From Paraburkholderia antibiotica (GTDB lineage: Bacteria > Pseudomonadota > Gammaproteobacteria > Burkholderiales > Burkholderiaceae): a stretch of DNA of 64,000 nucleotides. Below are positions 24,286-33,061 of this stretch, piece after piece. The position numbers were made by a program, and so were the translations under genes. Every line of letters starts with the position of its first letter. Positions within the stretch are counted from its first letter, which is position 1. Where the stretch lies: the NCBI RefSeq assembly GCF_012927125.1, contig NZ_JABBFZ010000021.1, positions 55,799 through 119,798 of the forward strand, written 5' to 3'. Below the pieces are notes generated by a model. The model did not search any database, was not told the origin of the DNA, and was given only the letters and a program-made list of their open reading frames with translations.

Positions 24286-25560
24286 ATGCTGACTATTGTT
24301 CTGACCGCGTTTATAACGCTCGTGATCGTTCTCGTGATCGCCAATCTGTCGAGCGGCGAGAAGAAGATCGAACACAAGATCGAGCGTCTTTATCAAAGTG
24401 ACGATCCGCAATTCCTGCGCTCGATGGGATTGCTACTCGGTCCGCCGGTGATGGCGGGCAATCGCTTCGACATGCTGCTCAACGGCGATCGCATTTTCCC
24501 GTCGATGCTCGAGGGCATTCGCGCGGCGCGTCAAACCATCACGTTTGAAACGTTCATTTACTGGTCTGGAGAAATCGGCGAACAGATTGCCCACGCACTC
24601 GCCGATAAGGCGCGCGAGGGCGTCGCCGTGCATATTCTGCTCGACTGGGTCGGCTCGTCGAAAATGGACCGACGCTATCTGGACCTGCTGCGCGACGCCG
24701 GCGCGGAAGTGGTCAAGTATCACAAGCCGCATTGGACCGGTCTCGGCCGCATGAACGATCGCACGCACCGCAAGCTCCTCGTGATCGACGGGCGTATCGG
24801 CTTTACCGGCGGCGTTGGCATTGCGCCGGAATGGACCGGCAATGCGCAGGACGAAAAGCATTGGCGCGATACCCATTTTCGCGTCACGGGTCCGGTGGTC
24901 GGCCATATGCAGGCCGTGTTCATGGATAACTGGATCAAGGCGACTGGCAATGTGCTGCATGGTCCCGCGTACTTTCCGCCTATCGATGCCGAAGCGAAAG
25001 GAGAAGGCGAGGGTCTCGCGCATATGTTCAGCAGCTCGCCGTCGGGCGGCAGCGACGATATGCAATTGATGTATCTGATGGCGATCACCGCGGCCACGCA
25101 CAGCCTGCATCTCGCGAGTGCCTATTTCGTGCCCGACAAGCTGACCATCAATGCGATCGTCGAAGCCGCGAAGCGTGGCGTAAAAGTCCAGATCATCACG
25201 CCGGGCAAACGCATCGACACGCACACGGTGCGCGAGGCATCGCGCGCATGCTGGGGAGATCTGCTTAAAGCGGGGGTCGAGATCTACGAATATCAGCCGA
25301 CGATGTTCCACTGCAAATTGCTGGTGGTCGACGAATACCTGGTTTCGGTCGGCTCGACCAACTTCGATAGCCGCTCGTTCAAACTCAACGACGAAGCGAA
25401 CCTGAACATCTACGACCGCGACTTCGCGAAGCAACAGACCGCCGTGTTCGCCGACGACATCGCCAGATCGAAGCGCATCACGCTCGGCACATGGACGCAT
25501 CGTTCGCCGACAGAGAAGCTCCTCGAAAAGTTCGTGCGGCTACTAGACACGCAGCTTTGA
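24286..25560 (+). CDS. Cardiolipin synthase-type phospholipase D family enzyme
   Basis: 424 residues. There is an N-terminal membrane helix (about 2-20, LTIVLTAFITLVIVLVIANL). Two HKD motifs are intact: HRKLLVIDGRIGFTGG (about 164) and HCKLLVVDEYLVSVGSTNFD (about 345). The length and single helix fit ClsB/ClsC-like enzymes, which join phosphatidyl groups to make cardiolipin at the inner membrane; other PLD activities cannot be excluded. It is the last gene before an AT-rich gap leading to the rhamnolipid operon. Confidence 0.9.
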   Translation: MLTIVLTAFITLVIVLVIANLSSGEKKIEHKIERLYQSDDPQFLRSMGLLLGPPVMAGNRFDMLLNGDRIFPSMLEGIRAARQTITFETFIYWSGEIGEQIAHALADKAREGVAVHILLDWVGSSKMDRRYLDLLRDAGAEVVKYHKPHWTGLGRMNDRTHRKLLVIDGRIGFTGGVGIAPEWTGNAQDEKHWRDTHFRVTGPVVGHMQAVFMDNWIKATGNVLHGPAYFPPIDAEAKGEGEGLAHMFSSSPSGGSDDMQLMYLMAITAATHSLHLASAYFVPDKLTINAIVEAAKRGVKVQIITPGKRIDTHTVREASRACWGDLLKAGVEIYEYQPTMFHCKLLVVDEYLVSVGSTNFDSRSFKLNDEANLNIYDRDFAKQQTAVFADDIARSKRITLGTWTHRSPTEKLLEKFVRLLDTQL

Positions 25561-26013
25561 AGCCGTAAAATGGCGCCCTTGACGTCAGCCGATTGCATTA
25601 CGCATGCATTGGATTTCATAAGAAATCCGTTAGAAAATTATTTATAAAAATAATTTGGCTGACGTATATTGACATCTGGTGTTCATGCATTTTCGTCAGA
25701 CTGTCGTGCTGAAATATGCGTATTGTTTATTCAGTCGATCCTTCAGAAAGATTCGGTAAGTTAATATAAAGACATTACAACGAGGCATCGCAAGCACGGT
25801 TCTGGGGCATAACCTCATGGGTTACGCATATCGAGCCGATACGCATCATACGAGTGATGCGCTTCGATGTCGTAGCGGTCGTCGCGGATCGGATTTGCCT
25901 CGCGCAGGCAGATCGTATGGGCCTGATTCGCGGTAGTACGGCCGCATGGCGTCCGTTTGCGCGGGCGCGGTATCGGTACGCATTTGCGTTGCGCAAGTGC
26001 AAGCGAATACGCC
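25561..26013 (+). promoter_or_regulatory. AT-rich leader of the rhamnolipid operon
   Basis: 453 bp. 25605-25780 is strongly AT-rich. Seen here: a 9-bp inverted pair ACGTCAGCC (25582-25590) and GGCTGACGT (25657-25665); a palindrome AATTATTT-ataa-AAATAATT (25636-25655); TTGACA at 25669-25674 without a good -10; and TTAATATAAA at 25761-25770, which could be a -10. The transcribed leader would then be ~240 nt. It contains a hairpin CGCATCA/TGATGCG (25842-25848 and 25855-25861) and a TTGCGCAA palindrome close to the start codon. A quorum-sensing lux-type box was looked for and not convincingly found. Confidence 0.5.
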
Positions 26014-27006
26014 ATGCCCATCGAAAAACTCGTTGTTCCGCTTCCCGCGGGCCTGAAAGTCTACGTTGAACGCCACGTATTCAACCCGGCTTTCGAAAGC
26101 GTCATTCTGATCAATGGGGCGCTGGCTACAACCGCGTCATTCGGTCAGACCATCAAATATCTCGGTGAACGCTATAACGCGATCTGCTTCGATTTGCCTT
26201 ACGCCGGGCAATCTAAGTCGCATAATAAATCCGGCTTCATTCTGACTAAAGACGATGAAGTCGACATTCTGCTGTATTTAATCGGCTTATTCGAGCCGGC
26301 CTTCCTGCTGTCGGTGTCGTGGGGCGGGGTGGCGTCGCTGCTTGCGCTGTCGCGGGCGCGTACGAGCGTGCGCCGCGCGGTGATCGCGTCGTTCTCGCCG
26401 CGCCTGAACGCGGCGATGACGGCCTACGTGAGCTCCGCGCGCGACTATATCGGTGCCGGCGAGAACCTGAAAGCCGCGCAATTGCTGAACGATACGGTCG
26501 GCAAGCATCTGCCGCGCATCATGAAGCTATACAACTTCCGTTATCTGGCGACGCTGCCGCGCGAAGAGCAGGAGCAGGTGGCGTTTCACGTCGAGCAGAT
26601 TCTGGCGATCCGCCCGGAGGATTATCTGCACGAGTTTCGCAACATCGCGTGCGGGCTGAAGTTCCTCAACGGCGAGCGCGACGAATACACGACGCCGGCC
26701 GACGTCCGCTCGCTCGCCGCGCATCTGCAGGACGCGGAGTTTTCGACGATCGGCGAGGCAGGCCATTTCCTCGATCTCGAAGGCAAGGCCGCGCTGCGTC
26801 AGGTCCGCGCGCAAATCCTCGATTACTTCGGACCCGCGTCGGCGCAAGCGGGCAATCGCGCGCTCGACTGTTTCGACGCGCTCGCCACCCGCTCACCCAT
26901 TCTGCCGAAGCAAGCCGCGGCCGACGCCGCCGCCAGCGCGAACGTGTCGAATGCCGCGCTGCAAGCCGCCGCCGATTACTCTTTCCAACAGGTCGAACTA
27001 CCGTGA
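26014..27006 (+). CDS. rhlA: RhlA, 3-(3-hydroxyalkanoyloxy)alkanoate synthase
   Basis: 330 residues of the alpha/beta-hydrolase fold. It joins two 3-hydroxyacyl units to make the lipid half of rhamnolipids (HAA). The triad is visible at the same numbers as in Pseudomonas RhlA: Ser102 in LLSVSWGGVA, Asp223 in NGERDEYTT and His251 in GEAGHFLDL. The C terminus has an Ala-rich extension of about 40 residues. The ribosome site before the ATG is weak, and the frame is open back to 25957; 26014 gives the family start MPIEKLVVPLPAG. Its stop overlaps the next GTG (GTGA), the first link in a chain of coupled genes. Confidence 0.95.
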   Translation: MPIEKLVVPLPAGLKVYVERHVFNPAFESVILINGALATTASFGQTIKYLGERYNAICFDLPYAGQSKSHNKSGFILTKDDEVDILLYLIGLFEPAFLLSVSWGGVASLLALSRARTSVRRAVIASFSPRLNAAMTAYVSSARDYIGAGENLKAAQLLNDTVGKHLPRIMKLYNFRYLATLPREEQEQVAFHVEQILAIRPEDYLHEFRNIACGLKFLNGERDEYTTPADVRSLAAHLQDAEFSTIGEAGHFLDLEGKAALRQVRAQILDYFGPASAQAGNRALDCFDALATRSPILPKQAAADAAASANVSNAALQAAADYSFQQVELP

Positions 27007-27572
27007 ATATCGCTCAGAGCCTCGCCATCGTCGTGCCATGGACTGTCTGGCTGCTGTACTGGATCGCGACCTCCAAACAGGTCAAGGCGATCGCGCGCAA
27101 GGAAGCGTCGTTTTCGCGCACGATCCAGTCGATTCCGCTGATCGTCGGTGGTGCGTTGATCGTCCTGCCCGAGTTCGCCGCCAGCGCATGGCGTTTCGAT
27201 GCGCAGTCGCTCGGCGCGCTGCAGTGGGGTGGCTTCGCGGTCCTGCTCGCGGGTCTGGGCTTTTCCGTGTGGGCCAGACTGCATCTCGGCACCAACTGGA
27301 GCGTGTCGGTGACGCTGAAGGAAGGGCATGAACTGGTGCGCAGCGGACCTTACGGACTGGTTCGCCATCCTATCTATACCGGTTGCCTGCTCGCGTTGCT
27401 CGGCGCGGTGCTGATCGGCGCGCAATGGCGCGGCGCGGTCGGCCTCGTGCTGATCTTCGCGTCGCTCGCGTACAAGGTGCGGGTGGAAGAAAGCTGGTTG
27501 AGCGGCTATTTCGGCGGCGCTTACGCGCAGTATCGCCGCGATGTCGCCGCGCTGATTCCGGGGCTCTTCTGA
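27003..27572 (+). CDS. Isoprenylcysteine carboxyl-methyltransferase-like membrane protein
   Basis: 189 residues with four to five membrane helices. The ICMT/PEMT-type signature is near the C terminus: HELVRSGPYGLVRHPIYTGCLL, then YKVRVEESWL and YAQYRRDVAALIP. Such enzymes use S-adenosylmethionine to methylate a carboxylate or lipid at the membrane. The GTG start at 27003 overlaps the rhlA stop by GTGA, and the frame matches. Its place between rhlA and rhlB is notable: the textbook order has them adjacent. It may modify HAA, rhamnolipid or a membrane lipid; this is inference. Confidence 0.85.
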   Translation: MNIAQSLAIVVPWTVWLLYWIATSKQVKAIARKEASFSRTIQSIPLIVGGALIVLPEFAASAWRFDAQSLGALQWGGFAVLLAGLGFSVWARLHLGTNWSVSVTLKEGHELVRSGPYGLVRHPIYTGCLLALLGAVLIGAQWRGAVGLVLIFASLAYKVRVEESWLSGYFGGAYAQYRRDVAALIPGLF

Positions 27573-27579
27573 GCGCGGC

Positions 27580-28911
27580 ATGACGAGAATCGTCATTACC
27601 GCGATCGGCTCGGCGGGCGACGTTCATCCGCTGCTCGGCATTGGCGCGGCGCTGGCGTCGCGCGGGCACGAGATCGTGTTCTGCAGCCATCCGCCGTTCG
27701 AGGCCGCCGCGCTGAGACAGGGTTTCGCGTTCGAAGCGATCGGCACCGCCGACGAATACGCCGCCGCGATGGCGAACCCGGCGCTATGGAATCCGCGCAC
27801 GTCGTTTCGCACCTTGTGGGCGGTGATCGCGCCCACATTGCGGCCGCATTTCGACACGCTCGCCGCGCTGACCACTGCCGACACCGTGCTGGTCGGCAGC
27901 CTGTGGGCGTTTTCCGCGCGGCTGATGCAGGAGCTGCATGGCGTGCCGCTCGTGTCGGTGCAGGTGTCTCCGTCGACGCTGCTGTCCGCGCATGCGCCGC
28001 CCACGCATCCGCGCCTGACAATTCCGCGCTGGTTGCCGCTCGGCGTGAAGACCGGCGTGATGCGTTTGATCGAGCGTCAGGTGCTCGACAAGGTGTGCGG
28101 TCCCGAGCTCAATACGTTGCGCACGGAACTGGGTTTGCCGACAGCCACGCGCATTTTCGGAAAATGGCTGCATTCGACCGATGGCGTGCTGTGCCTGTTT
28201 CCCGACTGGTTTGCGCAGCCCCAGCCGGATTGGCCCGAACCGCATCGGATGAGCGGCTTTCCGTTGTTCAACGAAGCGCAGCCGCAGGAAGCCGACCCGC
28301 AACTCGAAGCGTTTCTCGCGTCCGGCGAGCGGCCCGTCGTGTTCACGGCCGGTTCCACGCTGACCGACCATGCACGTTACGCGCAAACGGTGCGCGCGGT
28401 GCTGCGCGATAGCGGGCTGCGCGGCATTCTGTTGACGCCGGACGCGCACGTGCCAACAGCGGAGCCAACAAAGTCATCAGATGAGAACATCGCGCTGCTC
28501 ACGCGCCGCTATGTCCCGATGCGCACGCTGCTGCCGCGTTGTCGCGCGCTCGTGCATCACGGCGGCATCGGCACGGCGGCGCTCGCGTACGCTGCGGGGA
28601 TTCCGCAAGTCGTGACGCCGTTCGCGCACGATCAGTTCGACAACGCGCAGCGTATCGCCGCGAGCGGTTGCGGGGTTCGACTCGATGCGCCGCTGCACGC
28701 GCAAGCCTTGACGCGCGCGTTGAAGCAGGTGCTCGCATCGCCGTCGATCGCGACGCAGTGCGGTCGCATGCAGGACCGGCTGGCGACCGCGCCCGACGGT
28801 TGCGATGCCGCGGCGCGCTATATCGAGAGCTTCATGGGTGGCCCCGCGCGTGCGGCGGCAGGTGGCCGCGCACCGTCGCTGGTGCTGGTCGCGGGCGGGC
28901 ACGGCGCATGA
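27580..28911 (+). CDS. rhlB: RhlB, rhamnosyltransferase 1 catalytic chain
   Basis: 443 residues, a GT-B glycosyltransferase of the UGT type. The N-terminal acceptor domain starts TRIVITAIGSAGDVHPLLGIG. The nucleotide-sugar domain has the signature LVHHGGIGTAALAYAAGIP followed by TPFAHDQFDNAQRI. In rhamnolipid synthesis it moves rhamnose from dTDP-L-rhamnose to HAA, giving mono-rhamnolipid. The last 25 residues are Ala/Gly-rich. It starts 7 bp after the methyltransferase-like gene, and its stop overlaps the MFS start (ATGA). Confidence 0.94.
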   Translation: MTRIVITAIGSAGDVHPLLGIGAALASRGHEIVFCSHPPFEAAALRQGFAFEAIGTADEYAAAMANPALWNPRTSFRTLWAVIAPTLRPHFDTLAALTTADTVLVGSLWAFSARLMQELHGVPLVSVQVSPSTLLSAHAPPTHPRLTIPRWLPLGVKTGVMRLIERQVLDKVCGPELNTLRTELGLPTATRIFGKWLHSTDGVLCLFPDWFAQPQPDWPEPHRMSGFPLFNEAQPQEADPQLEAFLASGERPVVFTAGSTLTDHARYAQTVRAVLRDSGLRGILLTPDAHVPTAEPTKSSDENIALLTRRYVPMRTLLPRCRALVHHGGIGTAALAYAAGIPQVVTPFAHDQFDNAQRIAASGCGVRLDAPLHAQALTRALKQVLASPSIATQCGRMQDRLATAPDGCDAAARYIESFMGGPARAAAGGRAPSLVLVAGGHGA

Positions 28912-30521
28912 GCGCGACGACGCCTTTGCCCGACAACGCGCACGCGCCAAAGGACGACGCGCGTGTCGCCGCATCGTTAGCTACGAACGACAGCATGCGG
29001 GGCGTGCGCCTCGCGTTGCTGACTTTCGCGCTGTCGCTCGCGACGTTTATCGAGGTGCTCGACTCGACCGTGACGAACGTCGCGGTGCCGGCGATCTCCG
29101 GCAGCCTCGGCGTATCGAATAGCCAGGGCACGTGGGTCATCAGTTCGTACTCGGTCGCTGCGGCGATCGCGGTGCCGTTGACCGGTTGGCTCGCGCAGCG
29201 ACTCGGCGAAACGCGGCTCTTTCTCGCCGCCGTGATCCTGTTCACGTCGACGTCGCTGCTCTGCGGGATGTCGCACGACTTCCATCTGCTGGTGGTGTGC
29301 CGCGCGTTGCAGGGGCTCTTTTCCGGGCCGATGGTGCCGCTCTCGCAGACCATTCTATTGCGCAGTTTTCCGCCTGAACGCCGCGTCGTCGCACTCGCTT
29401 TGTGGGCGATGACCGTGTTGCTCGCACCGATTTTCGGGCCGGTCGTCGGCGGCTGGATCATCGACAACTTCTCGTGGCCATGGATCTTCCTGATCAATCT
29501 GCCGATCGGGATCTTTGCGTTCTCCGTCTGCACGTCGCTGCTGCGCTGTGACGAACCCGCAGCGCACGAGGCAGGCAACGCCACCTCACGCGTCGATCTG
29601 CTGGGTATCGCGCTGCTGGTGCTCGGCGTGGGCTCGCTGCAGATCGTGCTCGATCTCGGTCATGAGCATGGCTGGTTCGACTCGCCGCTGATCCTGACAT
29701 TGTCGATCGTCGCCGCATTGTCGATCGTGTCGCTGCTGATCTGGGAAGCGGGCGAGTCGCATCCGGTGATCGATCTGAGCCTGTTTCGCGATCGCACGTT
29801 TTCGTTCTGTGTGCTGATCATCTCGCTCGGCATGATGAGCTTCTCGGTTGTCGGCGTGGTGTTCCCGCTGTGGTTGCAAGCCGTGATGGGTTACACCGCC
29901 TATCACGCGGGACTGGCGACCGCGCCGCTCGGCATTCTCGCGCTGGTGTTCTCGATACTGGTCGGCATCTACGCGCCACGTTTCGACGCACGCGTGCTCG
30001 CGACCTTCGGCTTTCTGGTGTTCGCGGCCGTGCTGTGGTGGAACGCGCACTTCACGCTGACCATGACCTTCGTGCAGATCATCACGCCCGGGCTGATCCA
30101 GGGCATCGGCCTGCCGTGCTTTTTCATTCCGCTGACCGCCGCGACGCTGTCGCGCGTGCCCGATCACAAGCTCGCCGCCGCATCGAGTCTGTCGAACTTC
30201 CTGCGCACGTTGTCGGCCGCGTTCGGCACCGCGATGAGCGTTACGTTGTGGGACAACCGCGCGCTGTTTCACTACGACGTGATCGCGCAGTCGGTGACGA
30301 AATCGTCGGGCAATACCCAGCAGTTCGTGCAGAAGCTGCACGGCTTCGGCATCGACGGCGCGCGCGAGGTCACGAGCCTGCATCACATCGTGCAGCAGCA
30401 GGCTTACATGATGGCGACCGGCGACATGTTCTACATGGCGAGCCTTACCTGTCTCGCGCTCGCGGCGATGATGTGGCTGACCAGCCCGAAGCGCGGCGCG
30501 GCCATGACGATCGGTCACTAG
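28908..30521 (+). CDS. DHA2-family MFS transporter (EmrB/QacA type)
   Basis: 537 residues with 14 predicted membrane helices after a 30-residue polar N terminus. Family motifs are TFIEVLDSTVTNVAVPAIS (helix 1, motif D1), WVISSYSVAAAIAVPLTGWL and WRWIF-like WPWIFLINLPIGIF. With the downstream EmrA-type adaptor and NodT channel it should make a tripartite pump across both membranes. The operon context says its cargo is rhamnolipid or its precursors; export of drugs is possible too. The ATG at 28908 overlaps the rhlB stop. Confidence 0.93.
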   Translation: MSATTPLPDNAHAPKDDARVAASLATNDSMRGVRLALLTFALSLATFIEVLDSTVTNVAVPAISGSLGVSNSQGTWVISSYSVAAAIAVPLTGWLAQRLGETRLFLAAVILFTSTSLLCGMSHDFHLLVVCRALQGLFSGPMVPLSQTILLRSFPPERRVVALALWAMTVLLAPIFGPVVGGWIIDNFSWPWIFLINLPIGIFAFSVCTSLLRCDEPAAHEAGNATSRVDLLGIALLVLGVGSLQIVLDLGHEHGWFDSPLILTLSIVAALSIVSLLIWEAGESHPVIDLSLFRDRTFSFCVLIISLGMMSFSVVGVVFPLWLQAVMGYTAYHAGLATAPLGILALVFSILVGIYAPRFDARVLATFGFLVFAAVLWWNAHFTLTMTFVQIITPGLIQGIGLPCFFIPLTAATLSRVPDHKLAAASSLSNFLRTLSAAFGTAMSVTLWDNRALFHYDVIAQSVTKSSGNTQQFVQKLHGFGIDGAREVTSLHHIVQQQAYMMATGDMFYMASLTCLALAAMMWLTSPKRGAAMTIGH

Positions 30522-30530
30522 GAGATCACG

Positions 30531-31517
30531 ATGACGACTCTCGCCGCGCTGGTCGTGCTGTTTCATCCGAGCGATACGCAACTCGCGCGCGCAGTGCAGA
30601 TGCGCGCGAGTTGCGACCGTCTGCTCGTGGTCGACAACTCGCCGCAGCCCGATCCGCGTGCCGCTCAGGTGTGCGGCGACGCGGGCATCGCGCTGCTGCA
30701 TCACGGCAATCGCCATGGTATTGCCGGCGCATTCAATAGCGGGCTGCTGCGTCTGTATGGCGATGGCGCCGACGCGGTCGCGCTGTTCGATCAGGATTCG
30801 ACCGCGCCGGCTGGCTATTTCGACACGATGCGCGAGCAGTGCGCGCTGCTGGAGCACCGGCCGTTTCTGATGGGCCCGCGTATCTTCGACGAAAACGACC
30901 AACGCTTTCTACCGGAACTGATGACGAGCGGCCTCGCGGTCAAGCGGCTGTCGCTGAATGCCGACGATCCGCCGCAACGCTGCGCGTTTCTGATTTCGTC
31001 GGGCTGCGTGATCTCCCGCGATGCGTTCGCGCAACTCGGCCGCTTCGACGAAGCGCTGTTTATCGATCACGTCGATACCGAGTACTGCCTGCGCGCATTG
31101 CTGCGCAACGTGCCGGTGTATGTCGTGCCGTCGCTCGTGCTCCTGCATCGGATCGGCTCGCGGCGCCGCCACCGCTTCGGCGGTTTCGAACTGACGACGA
31201 TGAATCATCCCGGCTTTCGCCGCTATTACAGCGCGCGCAACGCGATGCAACTCGCGCTGCAATATGGACCGCGCGTGCCGGTCGCGTTCGTGCCGAACCT
31301 GTTGACGCTGTGGCAGATCGCGCAGATCGTGCTCGCCGAACAGGACAAGCTCGCGAAACTGCAGGCGATCGCGCTCGGGGTGATCGATGGACTATTCCGC
31401 CGCATGGGGCCGCTCGAACACACCCGGCCTCGGCTTGCCGCGAAAGCGGCGCGCGCACAGGCAGCGAAGGCCGCTGCGGCAAGCCCGCCCGCCACGCCAC
31501 ATCCGCATCATTCATGA
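30531..31517 (+). CDS. rhlC: RhlC, rhamnosyltransferase 2
   Basis: 328 residues, GT-A fold of family GT2. Visible motifs are LLVVDNSPQPD, the metal-binding LFDQDSTAPAGYFDT, SSGCVISRDAFAQLGRFDEALFIDHVDTEYCLRA and a basic stretch RIGSRRRHRF. RhlC adds a second rhamnose to mono-rhamnolipid, giving di-rhamnolipid. A ribosome site GGAGATC precedes the ATG 9 bp after the MFS stop. The stop overlaps the NodT ATG. The C-terminal tail (about 300-328) is Ala-rich and non-conserved in appearance. Confidence 0.93.
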   Translation: MTTLAALVVLFHPSDTQLARAVQMRASCDRLLVVDNSPQPDPRAAQVCGDAGIALLHHGNRHGIAGAFNSGLLRLYGDGADAVALFDQDSTAPAGYFDTMREQCALLEHRPFLMGPRIFDENDQRFLPELMTSGLAVKRLSLNADDPPQRCAFLISSGCVISRDAFAQLGRFDEALFIDHVDTEYCLRALLRNVPVYVVPSLVLLHRIGSRRRHRFGGFELTTMNHPGFRRYYSARNAMQLALQYGPRVPVAFVPNLLTLWQIAQIVLAEQDKLAKLQAIALGVIDGLFRRMGPLEHTRPRLAAKAARAQAAKAAAASPPATPHPHHS

Positions 31518-33061
31518 AGCTATCCACCATGCGATTTCTCACGCGACATGCGTTGCAGCTGATCGTCATCTCGGCGGCACTGACCGGCTGCGTCAGCGAT
31601 GCCGGTCTGCATGCGCGCGTCGAACCGCTGCAACCCACCGCCGACACGCTCGCGACCACCGTCGGCCCCGATGCGAACGGCGCATGGCCCGCGCCCGATT
31701 GGGTCAAGCGCTATGGCGATCCGCAGCTCGATCGACTGGTGGCCGAGACGTTGCAGCACAACCCCGATCTGCAGATCGCGAAGGCGCGGGTCGGTGCCGC
31801 GCAAGCGCAGCTCGAACAGTTTGCTTCGTTATCCGGATTGAACGGCACGGCGCTCGCGTCGGTGAACAAGGCCCGCTTGCCGCAGCCGGATAACGTCGCG
31901 AACGTGTCGGTCGCCGGTCAGCAGTTTCCGGTGCAGTTGTTCGACGATCCGGTCGTGTCGCCGTCCGCACTGATGGCGGGGCTCAGCTATCAGCTCGATC
32001 TGTGGGGCAAGAATGCGGCGTTGACGCGCAGCCTGCTGTCGTCGCGCGACGCGGCGCGTATCGATGCCGAACAGGCGCGCCTCACGCTGACGGTTGCACT
32101 GGTCACGATGTATTGCGAACTCGACCGCGCGTTTGCGCAGCAGGCGATCCTGCAGCAAAAGCAGCAGTCGGCGCAGCAGATCGACGCGGTCCTGCGCGAG
32201 CGCAGCGCGCGCGGCATCGACAACGCCTACGACGCGGCCGACGCCGCGCTCAAGCGCAGCCGTCTCACGTCGCAGCAGGCGCTCAATGAAGAGCGCATCC
32301 AGCTCGCCGAACTGCAGATCGGTGTGCTCAGCGGGCGCGGTCCGGAGCGCGGCCTCGCGCTGCATCGTCCGCAACTGGCGGCGACCGCCGATGCGCCGCT
32401 GCCCGCGCAATTGCCGGTGGATCTGATGGGCCGCCGGCCCGACATCGTCGCCGCGCGTTTGCGCGCTGAAGCGGCGCTCAGCCATGTCGACGCCACGCGC
32501 GCGCAGTTCTATCCCGACGTGAATCTCGCGGCGTTCGCGGGCCTCACCGCGCTGACGCCGGCCGCGCTGTTTTCGCGCGCGGCCTTGACCGGCTCGGTGG
32601 GCCCGGCGATTTCGCTGCCGATCTTCGATCGCACCCGCCTGCGCGCGCAGCTGCATGGCGACTATGCAAGTGTCGACGCGGCGGTGGGCCTCTACAACAA
32701 GACCGTCGACGAAGCGCTCGGCGACGTCGCGCGTCAACTGACTTCGTTGCGCACGGTCGAGCGTCTGTCGGACGAACAGAACCGCGCGGTCGATTCGGCC
32801 ACGCGCATCGTCGCGATTGCGCGCGAGCGGCATCGACGCGGCATCGGCATGCAGAAGGACGTGATGCTCGCCGACCTGTCGCTGCTCGACGAACGCGCGC
32901 AGCAGGCTGATCTGCAAGGCCGCCGCATGCTGTTGCAGGTCGCGCTGATCGGCGCGCTCGGCGGCGGCTTCGACGAACACAAGCTGGACGGTGCGCCGAT
33001 CGTGCATGCGCCGACCACGCTTTTCTCCCACGCACGCCTCATGGATTCGCACTTCGACTGA
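31514..33061 (+). CDS. NodT-family outer-membrane efflux lipoprotein
   Basis: 515 residues. A signal peptide with the lipobox AALTGC puts the acylated Cys at 26. Two TolC-like repeats follow, with DPQLDRLVAETLQHNPDLQIAKAR, SYQLDLWGKNAALTRS, VDLMGRRPDIVAARLRAEAA and ARAQFYPDVNL-like DATRAQFYPDVNLAAFAG. It forms the trimeric outer-membrane channel for the pump encoded beside it. The ATG overlaps the rhlC stop by ATGA, and the next gene starts at the very next base. Confidence 0.93.
   Translation: MKLSTMRFLTRHALQLIVISAALTGCVSDAGLHARVEPLQPTADTLATTVGPDANGAWPAPDWVKRYGDPQLDRLVAETLQHNPDLQIAKARVGAAQAQLEQFASLSGLNGTALASVNKARLPQPDNVANVSVAGQQFPVQLFDDPVVSPSALMAGLSYQLDLWGKNAALTRSLLSSRDAARIDAEQARLTLTVALVTMYCELDRAFAQQAILQQKQQSAQQIDAVLRERSARGIDNAYDAADAALKRSRLTSQQALNEERIQLAELQIGVLSGRGPERGLALHRPQLAATADAPLPAQLPVDLMGRRPDIVAARLRAEAALSHVDATRAQFYPDVNLAAFAGLTALTPAALFSRAALTGSVGPAISLPIFDRTRLRAQLHGDYASVDAAVGLYNKTVDEALGDVARQLTSLRTVERLSDEQNRAVDSATRIVAIARERHRRGIGMQKDVMLADLSLLDERAQQADLQGRRMLLQVALIGALGGGFDEHKLDGAPIVHAPTTLFSHARLMDSHFD

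Noticed and set aside
25561..26013. LuxR-type lux box upstream of rhlA
   Set aside because: Looked for because rhl genes are often quorum-controlled; no 18-20-bp dyad of the lux type was convincing.
26287..26508. Short minus-strand frame inside rhlA
   Set aside because: Fully inside a recognised gene with an intact catalytic triad; no independent support.
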